Source: Herbaspirillum sp. YR522 (GTDB lineage Bacteria > Pseudomonadota > Gammaproteobacteria > Burkholderiales > Burkholderiaceae_D). From it: a stretch of DNA of 37,609 bases. The DNA lies in contig NZ_AKJA01000026.1 of NCBI RefSeq assembly GCF_000282575.1, positions 1-37,609 of the forward strand. Reading direction: 5' to 3'. Made by a program: the position numbers and the translations under genes. The notes under the pieces were generated by a model. The model had not been told where the DNA came from and did no database searches. It saw only the letters and a program-made list of their open reading frames with translations. How positions within the stretch are numbered: the first letter of the stretch is position 1; each line of letters starts with the position of its first letter. Positions 26,045-35,473 of this stretch are shown piece after piece.

Positions 26045-26096
26045 CAAGAGGCCACGGCAAGAGGGCATGCAAGCGGGCACCGTACGAAAATAAGAC

Positions 26097-26132
<36 letters not shown>

Positions 26133-26339
26133 GGGCACCTGCGCATGGTGGAGCCCCGTTACGTTCAAAGCTTTTGGATAAATAAGTGAATTGCCGGCGC
26201 GGGCCATACATTGCCCGGCACCTGGCAACAGAATCGGCGTCGAGCCCTGGTCGCATCGTGTTGGCGGGCGGCCTTGTTCGCGATCGCGACGCCGGCATTG
26301 CGCCGGGCTGTCAACCCAAATCAATGTGAATGGACGCCC

Positions 26340-28625
26340 ATGAAAATCCTCAACCGCCTCCAGCAGTACCGGCCCGAAAACGACTCATTCACGTCCCGGG
26401 CCTCGCGCAGCGCGCACGAGCGTACGGTGCGCAGTATCGGTCGCGAATCCAGTGTCGTCAGCTTGCATGCGGCCACGGCCAAGCCGGCGCTGTATGGGGC
26501 ACAAGGCATGCTGGCGTCCGCCACCGGTGGGGCCGCGCCTGAGCTGTTGGTGCAACTCAGGGCGCGACTCGGGGACGAATATCCCGACCTGCGGCAGGAG
26601 GCGCGCAAGGCCATCGAGGCAAGCCTGCGCAGTCGATACGGTATCGAGGTCGACGCCGACCGTACCTGGTTCAATACCTTCGCCGGCGGTGCCAGCGATC
26701 CACGCAGCTACAACGGCTGGGCGCATATCGGCAAGCCGCTGACGTCGGTCAGCCTGACCGACATGCAGCTACAGAATTTTCCGGCCGACTTCGGCGAGGA
26801 CCCGAACGGCCTCGATGCCAACAGCGGGGTCTATCGCGACGGTGCGAGCGCGACACGTTTCGACAGTGGCAACGAGGTGCGGCTGCTGTCGAGCGACCTG
26901 AAGGCTGCCATTCGCGACAGCGATTTCCAGTCGGCCTATCGCAACAGCCTGAAAGCCTACTGGCAGCGCAACGAGAATGCCGTGGCACTGTACTACGAAG
27001 CCCAGGCGCTACGGCACGCGCAGGATGGCAGCCTGTCCGACCAGGCGCGCACGCTGCTGGCGCAGGCAGCAGGATATGGCGATGACGGCCAGGCGCACTG
27101 GGGCGCCTATGGTTTCGACATCAACGGCTATGCGTCGCGCAACATGACATGGCTGCGAGCCGACGACGGCCGTGTGGTGCTGCTCATGCCCCACGCCAGC
27201 AAGCCGCTGCGCGAATATGCCAATCTGGGCGAGATGCGACGCGGCATCGCCGTGCTGGCGCGCACCGAGACCGGGCGCGATGAGCTGCTGCGCGGGTTTT
27301 CACTCTATAACCAGCAGGATGGCCTCATCTACCAGGGCATCGAGAAATGGCTGGGCGACATTGCCGCGGGCGGCTACGACGACCGCATCGCGATGCGTGC
27401 GCAGCCTATCCGCGGCAAGCTGTTCGCCGACATGGCACAACGTTCCAGGCAGGCCGCACTGGGCGATGTCGGGCGCCAGATCCGTTCCAACGCCGATATC
27501 GGCAAGCAAGAAATGTTGCAGGCGCTACGCGCGTTCAACGACATCGTGGGGAACCCGATGACGCAACTGGCCGAGGCCGGGTATGCGCTCTATGCCGCGC
27601 AGACCGAAGGCTGGTTGCAGGACCGACGCCAGGCCGTGTCCGAGGCTTGGCTCGCCGGGGTCAGCGCAGCGGTCATGGCGGTGCTCGAGGGCGCCGGGCG
27701 GCGGCTGGGCGCCATGGAGCCCGATGTCGTGGCGCAGCCGTCCTCGCCCCCGCTCTACAAGCCCCCGACCCGCCTGGCCGACGGCCGCATCGGTTATCCG
27801 CTGGGGCCGCTAGGCTCGCCGCGGCTGTCGCCGGGCGGCGAGCTGGCGTCCGCTTCGGGCAGTCGCATGACGTCGCCCCGCGGCAACCAGCTCGAATGGC
27901 CCTCGGCGGCCGGCATCGACACCACCGGCTCCGATCAGCCGCTCGACTTGCGTCGGGATGCCGCGCATCGCTATCGCGAGCCCGCGCACGGGCGCACCGA
28001 TCCCTGGGGCGACTTGCCGGGGCCGGACGCATTCGATGGCGAGGTGGTCGAGCCGCTCGACCTCTCCAATCGGGTCGCGCAAACAGAGGCCGTTGCGCAG
28101 CCCGTTTCCATTGCCCAGGTGCCTGATGCCGCGCCGATGGCTCAGGCAGTGCCGCTCGCGCAGGTCAACCCGCTGGGCTTCAGGGAGCGCTACGACTTCA
28201 CGCAGCTCTATGGCTTCCAGTCGTTCGGCGGGGCACGGCTGGCGCGCACCGTGGCAGGCCTGGAATTGACGCGCCAGACCGATGGCATCGCGCAGATGAT
28301 CGAAGGCGACATGTTGCGTACCTACCATAGCGTCGATGCCGCCGTCGAAGCGGCCCAGCGCACGCCACTGCGCAACTATCGCATCTACCAGATCCAGGCC
28401 GACGGGTTGCGGGCGTCGTCGTTCCAGGACAACCGGCTTAACAATCCCTTGTTCGAATCGCTCAGGTTACCGTTGACGCGAGCGGCCGATCACATTGCGC
28501 AGCCGCGCCAGCGCACCATGCGCCGCAACCAGATGCTGGCCGAGGCCGAACAGGAGGTACACCTGTCGACCGAATGCCTGAGTGCGGACCGGGTCAGGTT
28601 CTTCAGGGTCGGCACCTACCGTTGA
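26340..28625 (+). CDS. Dermonecrotic-toxin-like (DUF6543-like) paralogue 3
   Basis: The 761-residue protein, intact. A short basic N-terminus (MKILNRLQQYRPENDSFTSR) is followed by the family helix block (LVQLRARLGDEYPDLRQEARKAIEASL), DADRTWFNTFAGG and SLTDMQLQNFPADFGEDPNGLDANSG (shared almost word for word with paralogue 2). The core is at 259-341 (FDINGYASRNMTWLRADDGR, LREYANLGEMRRG, FSLYNQQDGLIYQGIEKWLGDI). A hydrophobic stretch (AWLAGVSAAVMAVLEGAG), a Pro/Ser/Arg-rich linker, and the C-terminal module with LYGFQS at 623-628 and E-A-E-Q-E-V-H-L at 735-742 follow. The last resembles the ExE of ADP-ribosyltransferases, but the expected Arg is Gly here. I chose ATG 26340; the frame is open back to TTG 26211 without a ribosome-binding site. 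Confidence 0.72.
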   Translation: MKILNRLQQYRPENDSFTSRASRSAHERTVRSIGRESSVVSLHAATAKPALYGAQGMLASATGGAAPELLVQLRARLGDEYPDLRQEARKAIEASLRSRYGIEVDADRTWFNTFAGGASDPRSYNGWAHIGKPLTSVSLTDMQLQNFPADFGEDPNGLDANSGVYRDGASATRFDSGNEVRLLSSDLKAAIRDSDFQSAYRNSLKAYWQRNENAVALYYEAQALRHAQDGSLSDQARTLLAQAAGYGDDGQAHWGAYGFDINGYASRNMTWLRADDGRVVLLMPHASKPLREYANLGEMRRGIAVLARTETGRDELLRGFSLYNQQDGLIYQGIEKWLGDIAAGGYDDRIAMRAQPIRGKLFADMAQRSRQAALGDVGRQIRSNADIGKQEMLQALRAFNDIVGNPMTQLAEAGYALYAAQTEGWLQDRRQAVSEAWLAGVSAAVMAVLEGAGRRLGAMEPDVVAQPSSPPLYKPPTRLADGRIGYPLGPLGSPRLSPGGELASASGSRMTSPRGNQLEWPSAAGIDTTGSDQPLDLRRDAAHRYREPAHGRTDPWGDLPGPDAFDGEVVEPLDLSNRVAQTEAVAQPVSIAQVPDAAPMAQAVPLAQVNPLGFRERYDFTQLYGFQSFGGARLARTVAGLELTRQTDGIAQMIEGDMLRTYHSVDAAVEAAQRTPLRNYRIYQIQADGLRASSFQDNRLNNPLFESLRLPLTRAADHIAQPRQRTMRRNQMLAEAEQEVHLSTECLSADRVRFFRVGTYR

Positions 28626-28865
28626 TCCGCTTGCCAGCGCGCCTGGTGCAAGGCGCCCCGCGCGCCGACATCGAAGGCATCGATCTCATCGACCTCCGAT
28701 GCCATCGTTGCAGCGCCGTGCCGGCCCATGAGGTGGGATCACGCCGCCCGCAAATGCGGGTGCCTTCGGCAGACATCGCCGCAAACGGTCAGAATACGGG
28801 GTTTCGCCGTTCGCCGGCGCCGTACCGGGACACCGCCCTACCGGCCCCGGCCCCATCCGACTGTC

Positions 28866-30095
28866 ATGACTATCGCCGCCAACCACCCCCGTTTCCTGCT
28901 GTTTTTCGTCTGTGCCTTCGCGTCTGCCGGCCAGATGGCCATCGACATCTATGTGCCGGCACTACCGGCCATGGCGCAGTATTTCACCGCGACCCCGCAT
29001 GCCATCCAATGGACCGTGACCGGCTACATGGCAGCCTACGCGGCAGGGCAGCTGGTATTCGGACCGCTGGCCGATGCCTACGGCCGCAAGCGCATCCTGG
29101 CGCTTGGCATGGTGCTGTTTACGCTGGGTTGCGTGCTGACCTTGACCGCCTCCGATCTCGAGACCTTCGTGCTGGCGCGATGCCTGCAAGGCTTCGGCAT
29201 TGCCACCACCAATTTGCTGGCCAAGGCCATCATCACCGATTCCTTCTCGGGCATGGCCCTGATGCACGCCTTTACCTACATGTCGATTGCCTGGGGCCTG
29301 GGACCGATCCTGGCACCGGTCATCGGCGCCCACCTGCAGACCGCCTTCGGCTGGCGCTCCTGCCTGACCTTCCTGCTGATCTATTCGCTGCTGATGTGGG
29401 CGCTGCTGTGGCGCTATCGCGAAACCCTCAAGCAGCCGGTGCGACTCAACCCCCGCACGCTGGTGCGCAATGCCCGGCTGGTGCTGGCCAGCCCCGTCTT
29501 CCAGAGCTGTTTCCTGGCCCAGGGACTGTGCTATGCCATCCTGCTGGTGTTCAATATCGTCGGACCGTTCATGGTGCAAAGCACGCTGCACAAGCCGCCC
29601 ACCTATTTCGGCTACCAGGCGCTGGCCATCGGCCTGATGTACTTCCTGGGCGGCATCTCGAACCGGATACACCATCCGCGCCTGCCCACGCCGGAACAAC
29701 GCCTGCGCATCGGCGCCTATGCAATGACGGCTGCGGCGGTGGTGATGCTGGTGCTGGCGCTGAGCGTGGGCCTGCAGGTCTGGACATTGACCGCGCCGGT
29801 GCTGTTCATGGGGTTCTGCGCCGGGGCCATGTATCCCACGCTGATGGCCAAGGGCAATTCGATCTTTCCGCACATCGCGGGCTTGACCAGCGCCATCCTC
29901 GGCTTCGCCCTGGTGATGGTGTCCTCGGCCATGATGGGCCTGGCCGGCTTCGTCTCGATCAACAGTCTCACCCCGCTGGCGGTGTTCTATGTGGTGGTCG
30001 GGCTGGTGGTCATCGCCATGGTCAGGAAGCTCCTGTTCCACCTGAACCAGCCGGCGCCGGTGCAATCCCCGACCCCGGTGGCCGAGCACGGTTGA
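28866..30095 (+). CDS. MFS drug-resistance transporter, Bcr/CflA type
   Basis: The 409-residue inner-membrane proton antiporter has about 12 hydrophobic helices. The first is FLLFFVCAFASAGQMAIDIYVPALPAM, with the Bcr/CflA-typical D-I-Y-V-P-A-L-P. MFS motif A is GPLADAYGRKR, and the loop-4/helix-5 region reads IAWGLGPILAPVIGAHLQTAFGWR. Members export chloramphenicol, bicyclomycin, sulphonamides or small peptides and cysteine; the substrate here is unknown. The start is the ATG giving MTIAANHPRF, since the 46 codons upstream are Arg-rich and lack membrane character. It is convergent with a LysR gene and separate from the toxin-like cluster by 240 bases without a clear terminator. Confidence 0.9.
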   Translation: MTIAANHPRFLLFFVCAFASAGQMAIDIYVPALPAMAQYFTATPHAIQWTVTGYMAAYAAGQLVFGPLADAYGRKRILALGMVLFTLGCVLTLTASDLETFVLARCLQGFGIATTNLLAKAIITDSFSGMALMHAFTYMSIAWGLGPILAPVIGAHLQTAFGWRSCLTFLLIYSLLMWALLWRYRETLKQPVRLNPRTLVRNARLVLASPVFQSCFLAQGLCYAILLVFNIVGPFMVQSTLHKPPTYFGYQALAIGLMYFLGGISNRIHHPRLPTPEQRLRIGAYAMTAAAVVMLVLALSVGLQVWTLTAPVLFMGFCAGAMYPTLMAKGNSIFPHIAGLTSAILGFALVMVSSAMMGLAGFVSINSLTPLAVFYVVVGLVVIAMVRKLLFHLNQPAPVQSPTPVAEHG

Positions 30096-30117
30096 ACGCC
30101 GGCGCGGGCCCGCCCTG

Positions 30118-31023
30118 TCAGATGCCGACCCGCGCCGGAAAGCACTCCACCAGCCAATCGATGAATACCCGCAGCCGATGCGTGACATGGCGATTCTGCG
30201 GATAGACCACATGGAACGGGTAGGGCGCCGGGCGCCATTGCGGCAGGATCTCCACCAGCGCGCCGTCGGCCAGCGCCGGGCCGGCCGCGTAGCGGAAGGT
30301 CTGGATGATGCCCAGGCCGGCCAGGGCCGCGGCCAGGTGGGCATTGCTTTCATTGACCCCGATCCGGTGCTCGACCTTGATCTCGCTCCTGGCGCCCTGG
30401 TGCTCGAAGCGGAAAGGTACCGCGCGGCCATTCTGCGCCGACACGTAGCTGACCAGCCGGTGGCCATTCTTGAGTTCGTCAGGATAGGCGGGCACGCCGA
30501 ACAACTTCAGGTAGCCCGCGCTGGCACAGGTCACCATGGTGGCTTCTCCGAGGTGACGTGCCACCAGCGATGAATTGTCCAGTGGGCCGCCGCGGACGAC
30601 ACAATCGACGTTGTCGCCGATCAGGTCGACCGAGCGGTCCGACACCCCGAGGTCGAGACGAATGTCGGGATAGCGTGCTATGAAGTCAGGCAAGGCCGGA
30701 ATCAGCACCGCGCTGGCGGTGGACCCCCCGACGTCGATGCGCAGATGGCCGCGTGGCTTGCCATGGGCCAGGTTGAACGAGGTATCGATGTCTTCCAGGT
30801 CGCGCAGCAGGCGCATGGTCTTGTCATAGTAATCGCGTCCCTCGGGGGTGACCGTCACCCGGCGCGTGGTCCGCTGCAGCAGGCGCACGGCCAGATGGGC
30901 CTCCAGGTCCTGCACCAGCTTGCTCAAGGTGGCCAGGGGCATGTCCAGCGAATCCGCCGCACGCGTGAAGTTGCCTGCTTCCACCACGCGGGCGAAACCC
31001 CGGATGGCCTGTAGCTGATCCAT
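30118..31023 (-). CDS. LysR-family transcriptional regulator
   Basis: The 301-residue protein has an N-terminal helix-turn-helix (MDQLQAIRGFARVVEAGNFTRAADSLDMPLATLSKLVQDLEAHL) followed by LLQRTTRRVTVTPEGRDYY. The effector domain starts near residue 90 (GHLRIDVGGSTASAVLIPALPDFIARYPDIRLDLGVSDR). The sequence type is that of the large CrgA-like LysR group. It is divergent from the SDR / NTF2-like / VOC genes, its most likely targets, across a gap with a perfect 12-bp palindrome. It is convergent with the MFS gene (22 bases between stops). Confidence 0.93.
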   Translation of the reverse strand: MDQLQAIRGFARVVEAGNFTRAADSLDMPLATLSKLVQDLEAHLAVRLLQRTTRRVTVTPEGRDYYDKTMRLLRDLEDIDTSFNLAHGKPRGHLRIDVGGSTASAVLIPALPDFIARYPDIRLDLGVSDRSVDLIGDNVDCVVRGGPLDNSSLVARHLGEATMVTCASAGYLKLFGVPAYPDELKNGHRLVSYVSAQNGRAVPFRFEHQGARSEIKVEHRIGVNESNAHLAAALAGLGIIQTFRYAAGPALADGALVEILPQWRPAPYPFHVVYPQNRHVTHRLRVFIDWLVECFPARVGI

Positions 31024-31051
31024 GCAATGTGCTCCATCGGTTGATTTTATT

Positions 31052-31063
31052 ATCCATATGGAT
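31052..31063. promoter_or_regulatory. Palindrome ATCCATATGGAT in the LysR/SDR divergent gap
   Basis: A perfect 12-base palindrome sits in an AT-rich stretch 29 bases upstream of the LysR start, followed by GGATAG that partly repeats the half-site. Position and symmetry fit autoregulation by the LysR protein and control of the divergent SDR gene. Binding is inferred. Confidence 0.55.
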
Positions 31064-31206
31064 GGATAGTAATTTCGATTCTAACTACTTTTTCGAAGAA
31101 TGATCAAGGCATAAAGTTCGTCCCATGCCAGTCCCGCAAGTCAACGCCAAGCGGCGCACCGGGCCGGCCAGGATGTTTCCCCTTATCTCATCTGAAGGAG
31201 TCAATC

Positions 31207-31956
31207 ATGAACAAGCAACTCAATGGCAAGATCGCACTGGTGACCGGCGGCACATCCGGCATTGGCCTGGCAACGGCGCAAGAGCTGGTGGCACAGGGCG
31301 CGCAGGTGTTCATCACCGGGCGCCGCCAGGCCGAACTCGACGCCGCCGTGGCCGCCATCGGCCCTGCCGCCACCGGTATCCGTGCCGACGCCTCGGTGCT
31401 GGCCGAGCTCGACGCCGTCTATGCCAGTATCGCCGGCAGCGCCGGCCGCCTCGACATCCTGTTTGCCAACGCCGGCGGCGGCGACATGATGCCGCTGGGC
31501 GCCATCACCGAAGAACACTTCGACCGTATCTTCGACACCAATGTGCGCGGCGTGTTGTTTACCGTGCAGAAGGCCTTGCCGCTGCTGGTCGATGGCGCCT
31601 CGGTGATCCTGACCGCTTCGACCGTATCGATCCAGGGCACCGCCAACTTCAGCGTCTACAGCGCCAGCAAGGCCGCGGTGCGCAATTTCGCCCGCTCCTG
31701 GGCGCTCGACCTGAAGGATCGTGCCATCCGTGTCAACGTGGTCAGCCCCGGTCCGGTACGTACCCCCGGCCTGGGTGGCCTGGTACCGGACGAGCATCGC
31801 CAGGGCCTGTACGACTTCCTGGCAGCGCAGGTGCCACTGGGACGCCTGGGCGAGCCGCAGGAAATCGGTCGTGCCGTGGCGTTCCTGGCCTCCGATGCGG
31901 CCAGCTTCGTCAACGGCGTCGAGCTGTTCGTCGACGGCGGCATGGCGCAGGTCTGA
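31207..31956 (+). CDS. Short-chain dehydrogenase/reductase (SDR)
   Basis: This 249-residue classical SDR is an NAD(P)-dependent oxidoreductase. It shows TGGTSGIG (cofactor loop, residues 13-20), the NAG motif (FANAGGG), catalytic Ser in LTAST and Tyr-x3-Lys in YSASK, then [10 protein letters not shown] and the C-terminal FVDGGM. The Arg in GRRQAE after the second strand suggests NADPH preference. GAAGGAG lies 7 bases before the ATG. It is the first gene of a probable operon with the NTF2-like and VOC genes and is divergent from a LysR regulator. The substrate is unknown. Confidence 0.93.
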   Translation: MNKQLNGKIALVTGGTSGIGLATAQELVAQGAQVFITGRRQAELDAAVAAIGPAATGIRADASVLAELDAVYASIAGSAGRLDILFANAGGGDMMPLGAITEEHFDRIFDTNVRGVLFTVQKALPLLVDGASVILTASTVSIQGTANFSVYSASKAAVRNFARSWALDLKDRAIRVNVVSPGPVRTPGLGGLVPDEHRQGLYDFLAAQVPLGRLGEPQEIGRAVAFLASDAASFVNGVELFVDGGMAQV

Positions 31957-31972
31957 AGCAGCTGCGGCCTTC

Positions 31973-32419
31973 ATGAAAGCAGTTTCAATCATCGGGCTGT
32001 TCCTGGCGCTCACGGCGGCGGGAACGGTCCAGGCACAGGAGAACACAATGGAACCCTCGACCGTCGAGATCGGCACCGTACAGCGGCTGGTCGACCTGCA
32101 TTTCGACCTTTGGAACGATACCGACCCGCAGCACTGGCGCGACAAGTTTTCCCAGGTCTATACCCCTGACATCATCGTGGCCGACTACGCCGGCATGGCG
32201 CGCGGCTACGACAGCGTGGCGCAGCTGTTGCAGCGTGTGCAGGGCCAGCACGCAGGCTTCGTCTTCAGCCCGCAAGCCGCTACCTGGAACCATGGCCTGG
32301 GGCGCGTGACCTGGGGCTACGGCCCGGACCGCCAGCCCGCGCTGGTGAGAGGCGAAGACATCTTCACCATCCGCGACGGCAAGCTTGCCAGCCTGCACGT
32401 CTTCATCGAAAAACCCTGA
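31973..32419 (+). CDS. Exported NTF2-like / SnoaL-type protein
   Basis: The 148-residue product has a signal peptide (MKAVSIIGLFLALTAAGTVQA, cleavage near AQEN). The mature domain has the NTF2-like cone fold pattern: LVDLHFDLWNDTDPQHWRDKFSQVYTPDIIVADYAG, then ARGYDSVAQLLQRVQ, and terminal strands GEDIFTIRDGKLASLHVFIE. Such domains act as hydrolases, isomerases or binding proteins, and no catalytic residues can be assigned safely. The gap to the SDR stop is 16 bases, so they are cotranscribed. The periplasmic location is unusual for the family and is shared with the next gene. Confidence 0.8.
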   Translation: MKAVSIIGLFLALTAAGTVQAQENTMEPSTVEIGTVQRLVDLHFDLWNDTDPQHWRDKFSQVYTPDIIVADYAGMARGYDSVAQLLQRVQGQHAGFVFSPQAATWNHGLGRVTWGYGPDRQPALVRGEDIFTIRDGKLASLHVFIEKP

Positions 32420-32443
32420 GCCGCTTCGAGCACGGAACCCATC

Positions 32444-33016
32444 ATGAAATATCTAGCAGCAACGCTACTGGCCATCGCCCTGGGTGGCCCGGTCCAGGCC
32501 CAGGGTGTCAGCATCGCCGGCATCGACCATGTCGGCATCAACGTGCCCGACCTGACGCAGGCCGAGGATTTCTTCGCGCAGACCTTCGGCTGCGTCGCGC
32601 TGACCCATATCGGCCCGTTCCAGCTCAAGGACCTGGCCGCCGCGGGGCCCACGCCGCGCGCCGACAGTGTCAGGCTGGCCATGTTGCGGTGTGGCGCAGG
32701 CGCCAATATCGAGTTGTTCGAATACGGCAACCCGAGCGGTAGCCGGGCAATGCCGCGCGCCGAGGATGCCGGCGCCTCGCACATCGCTTTCTACACCGAC
32801 GACGTGCGAGCCGGTGCGGCCTATCTGAAGGCGCGCGGGATCAAGATACTGGGCGAACCGGTCACCATGGCGTCGGGCGACACCGAAGGCGAGACCTGGG
32901 TGCATTTCCAGTCACCGTGGGGCGCCGAGATGGAACTGGTGGGATACCCGCAAGGCAAGGGCTACGAACGCCGCGGCGGCATGAAGCTGTGGAGCCCCAA
33001 GGCACCTGCGCGGTGA
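32444..33016 (+). CDS. Exported VOC (glyoxalase/dioxygenase) superfamily protein
   Basis: The 190-residue product has a signal peptide (MKYLAATLLAIALGGPVQAQ) followed by paired beta-alpha-beta-beta-beta modules. The four usual metal ligands are in place: His in IDHVGIN, Glu in ANIELFEYG, His in GASHIAFYTDD and Glu in WGAEMELVGYP. These features suggest a metal-dependent lyase, isomerase or dioxygenase, or a binding protein, acting in the periplasm. It follows the NTF2-like gene by 24 bases and is probably the last gene of this operon. It is convergent with the ABC transporter operon. Confidence 0.85.
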   Translation: MKYLAATLLAIALGGPVQAQGVSIAGIDHVGINVPDLTQAEDFFAQTFGCVALTHIGPFQLKDLAAAGPTPRADSVRLAMLRCGAGANIELFEYGNPSGSRAMPRAEDAGASHIAFYTDDVRAGAAYLKARGIKILGEPVTMASGDTEGETWVHFQSPWGAEMELVGYPQGKGYERRGGMKLWSPKAPAR

Positions 33017-33049
33017 TGCACGGGGTGTGCCGATGGCGGCGGGTCGCGA

Positions 33050-34705
33050 TCAGGAGTTGACCACCAGCTCCTGCTCGAGTGCCCCCGGCGTCCAATGCCG
33101 ACCCGGCACCGCCGCCAGCAGCGCCCGGGTATAGGAATGGGAGGCATGGTCGAAGATCTCGCTGCTGTCACCCACTTCGACCACTTGCCCGGCCTTCATC
33201 ACGGCAATCCGGTCGCATACCTGGGCCGCCACCCGCAGGTCATGCGTGATGAACAGGATCGATAGCTGCAACTGGTCCTGCAGCCGTGCCAGCAACGCCA
33301 GCACCTGCGCCTGCACCGACACGTCCAGGGCCGACACCGGTTCATCGGCCACCAGTATCCTGGGCTCCATCGCCAGCGCCCGGGCCAGGCCGATGCGCTG
33401 CCGCTGGCCCCCGGAGAACTCGTGCGGATAACGCTCCAGCGCATCGGGCGCCAGCCCCACCAGGTCGAACAATTCGCGCGCTTTCTTCCACGCCGCGGCG
33501 TGCGTGCTGCCATGGGCAATTGGACCCTGGGTGACGATGTCGCCCACCCTTCGCCTCGGATTGAGCGATCCATACGGGTCCTGGAACACCATCTGCACCT
33601 GCGATGCATGCCGGCGCCGGCCCGCTGCCGTATCGAGCTCGACCGGCGTGCCGAAGACGCGGATCTCACCGGCGTCGGGCAACAGCAGGCCCAGCACATT
33701 GCGCGCCAGCGTCGATTTTCCCGACCCGCTTTCGCCGACGATGCCCAGTGTGCTGCCGGCCGGCAGGTCCAGCGATACATTGTCCAGCGCATGCGTGACC
33801 CGTTGCTCGCGCCCGCTCCAGCCGCGCTTGCCATAGGTCTTCGACAAGCCGGTGATGGTCAGTGCCGCCGCGCGGCTGTCGGGTCGATTGCGCAACGCCG
33901 GCCGTAGCGGCGGCACGGCTGCGATCAAGGCGCGGGTATAAGGATGGCGCGGTTGATCGAGCACCTGCTGCGCCGGTCCGGTCTCCACCAGCACGCCCTT
34001 TTGCATCACCGCCACCCGGTCGGCAATGTCCGCCACCACCCCGAAGTCATGGGTGATGAACAGCACCGCGGTACCGCGGCGGCGTTGCAGGTCGTGAATC
34101 AGCTTCAGGATCTGCGCTTGCGTGGTCACATCCAGCGCGGTGGTCGGTTCGTCCGCAATCAATAACCGCGGCTCCAACGCCAGCGCCATGGCGATCATGG
34201 CGCGCTGCCGCTGGCCGCCGGAGAGTTGGTGCGGATAGGCGCGAGCGGCCTGTGCCGGCGAGGCGATATGCACCGAGGCCAGCAGCGCCAGGATCTTCTC
34301 CTGGATGTCACGCCGCCCCAGCCGGGTATGGGCACGCAGCAACTCGCCGATCTGGTCGCCGATGGTATGCAACGGGTTCAGGGCCGTCATCGGCTCCTGG
34401 AAGATCATGCCGATCTCCTTGCCGCGCAGTCGGCGCAGCCGCTCCGGACTGGCCGTCAACAGGTCTTCGCCATCCCAGTCGATGCGACCGCCAGCGACCT
34501 CCACCCCATCCGGCAGCAACCCCAGCACGGCCGCCGCCGTGAGCGACTTGCCGGAGCCGCTCTCGCCCACGACGCACAGTATTTCGCCTGCACGCACTTC
34601 AAGCTCGACGCGGGCCAGCGCATGGGCGCGGTCGCCGCCGGTGGGCAGGTCGATGGTGAGATTCTGGATGGAAAGCAAAGCGTTCATGGCAGGCTGTCGA
34701 TTCAT
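33050..34705 (-). CDS. ABC transporter double ATPase (oligopeptide/nickel/GsiA type)
   Basis: The 551-residue protein is two fused nucleotide-binding domains of the Dpp/Opp family. Each has Walker A (GESGSGKS, twice), the signature ([30 protein letters not shown]) and Walker B ([24 protein letters not shown]). The first half ends with the family's oligopeptide C-terminal extension ([16 protein letters not shown]), and the second ends similarly. It powers import through the inner-membrane permeases, of which one is visible at the window edge. Its ATG lies 3 bases after the SDR stop, so it is the last gene of the operon. ATG 34687 is an alternative start. The substrate is unknown. Confidence 0.93.
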   Translation of the reverse strand: MNRQPAMNALLSIQNLTIDLPTGGDRAHALARVELEVRAGEILCVVGESGSGKSLTAAAVLGLLPDGVEVAGGRIDWDGEDLLTASPERLRRLRGKEIGMIFQEPMTALNPLHTIGDQIGELLRAHTRLGRRDIQEKILALLASVHIASPAQAARAYPHQLSGGQRQRAMIAMALALEPRLLIADEPTTALDVTTQAQILKLIHDLQRRRGTAVLFITHDFGVVADIADRVAVMQKGVLVETGPAQQVLDQPRHPYTRALIAAVPPLRPALRNRPDSRAAALTITGLSKTYGKRGWSGREQRVTHALDNVSLDLPAGSTLGIVGESGSGKSTLARNVLGLLLPDAGEIRVFGTPVELDTAAGRRRHASQVQMVFQDPYGSLNPRRRVGDIVTQGPIAHGSTHAAAWKKARELFDLVGLAPDALERYPHEFSGGQRQRIGLARALAMEPRILVADEPVSALDVSVQAQVLALLARLQDQLQLSILFITHDLRVAAQVCDRIAVMKAGQVVEVGDSSEIFDHASHSYTRALLAAVPGRHWTPGALEQELVVNS

Positions 34706-34708
34706 GGG

Positions 34709-35473
34709 TCAGAGACGTTGTCCGCCGGTGGCATCGATGCGCTGGCCAGTCACCCAGCGTCCCGCATCGCTGGCCAGGAAGGCGACGATGCCGGCGATGT
34801 CGTCCGGCTGGCCCACCCGTCCCAGTGCAATGCTCTGGGCAATCACGCGCGCGGTATCGGGGTTGCTGGCGCGCTGGTTGAGGTCGGTCGCGGTGGCGCC
34901 CGGCAGTACCGCGTTGACCGTGATGTTGCGCGGACCCAGTTCGGCCGCCAGCAACAGCGTGAGCGCCTCCAGTGCCGCCTTTGCGGGTGCATACACGCTC
35001 ATCTCCGGATATGCCGCGCGGGTGCCCATGGACGACACATTGACGATGCGCCCGCCATCGCGCAGTAGTGGCAACAGGCCCTGGATCAGGAAGAACGGCG
35101 TCTTCAGGTTGACCTGCAGCACGCGGTCGAAGTCGCCCGCGGTGACCTCTGCAATCCGGGCCCGCAAGCCCACGCCGGCGTTATTGACCAGAATATCGAT
35201 CCGCTCGGCACCGGCATCGCCGACGATGGCCTGCACGGCGTGCACCAATCGCGCAGCGCCGTCGGCCAGGGCCAGGTCGGCCCGGGCGGTCCAGGCCCGG
35301 CCACCCTGTCGCCGGATCTCGGCCACCAGCGCATCGGCGGCCTCTTGCGCCTGGTTGTAATGGACGATCACGCTGGCGCCCTGGGCGGCCAGCGACTGCG
35401 CGATGGCGCGGCCGATGCCGCGACTGGCGCCGGTCACCAGCGCGATCTTCGCGGTCAGGTCAAATCGGCTCAT
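34709..35473 (-). CDS. Short-chain dehydrogenase/reductase (FabG-like)
   Basis: The 254-residue classical SDR has TGASRGIG, NNAGVG, the catalytic Ser in VSSMG, Tyr-x3-Lys in YAPAK, then NAVLPGATATDLN and a C-terminal VTGQRIDATGGQRL. The ATG giving MSRFDL is preceded by GAGGAG at good spacing; an in-frame ATG six codons upstream overlaps that site and is rejected. The start overlaps the end of the acyl ligase gene by 14 bases. Its sequence type, close to 3-oxoacyl-ACP reductases, would fit action on an acyl thioester made by the ligase, which is inferred. Confidence 0.92.
   Translation of the reverse strand: MSRFDLTAKIALVTGASRGIGRAIAQSLAAQGASVIVHYNQAQEAADALVAEIRRQGGRAWTARADLALADGAARLVHAVQAIVGDAGAERIDILVNNAGVGLRARIAEVTAGDFDRVLQVNLKTPFFLIQGLLPLLRDGGRIVNVSSMGTRAAYPEMSVYAPAKAALEALTLLLAAELGPRNITVNAVLPGATATDLNQRASNPDTARVIAQSIALGRVGQPDDIAGIVAFLASDAGRWVTGQRIDATGGQRL

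Noticed and set aside
28962..30467. 501-codon minus-strand open frame across the MFS and LysR genes
   Set aside because: It runs antisense to a clear 12-helix transporter and out of frame with the LysR gene; composition is Arg/Gln/His-rich shadow sequence with no domain.
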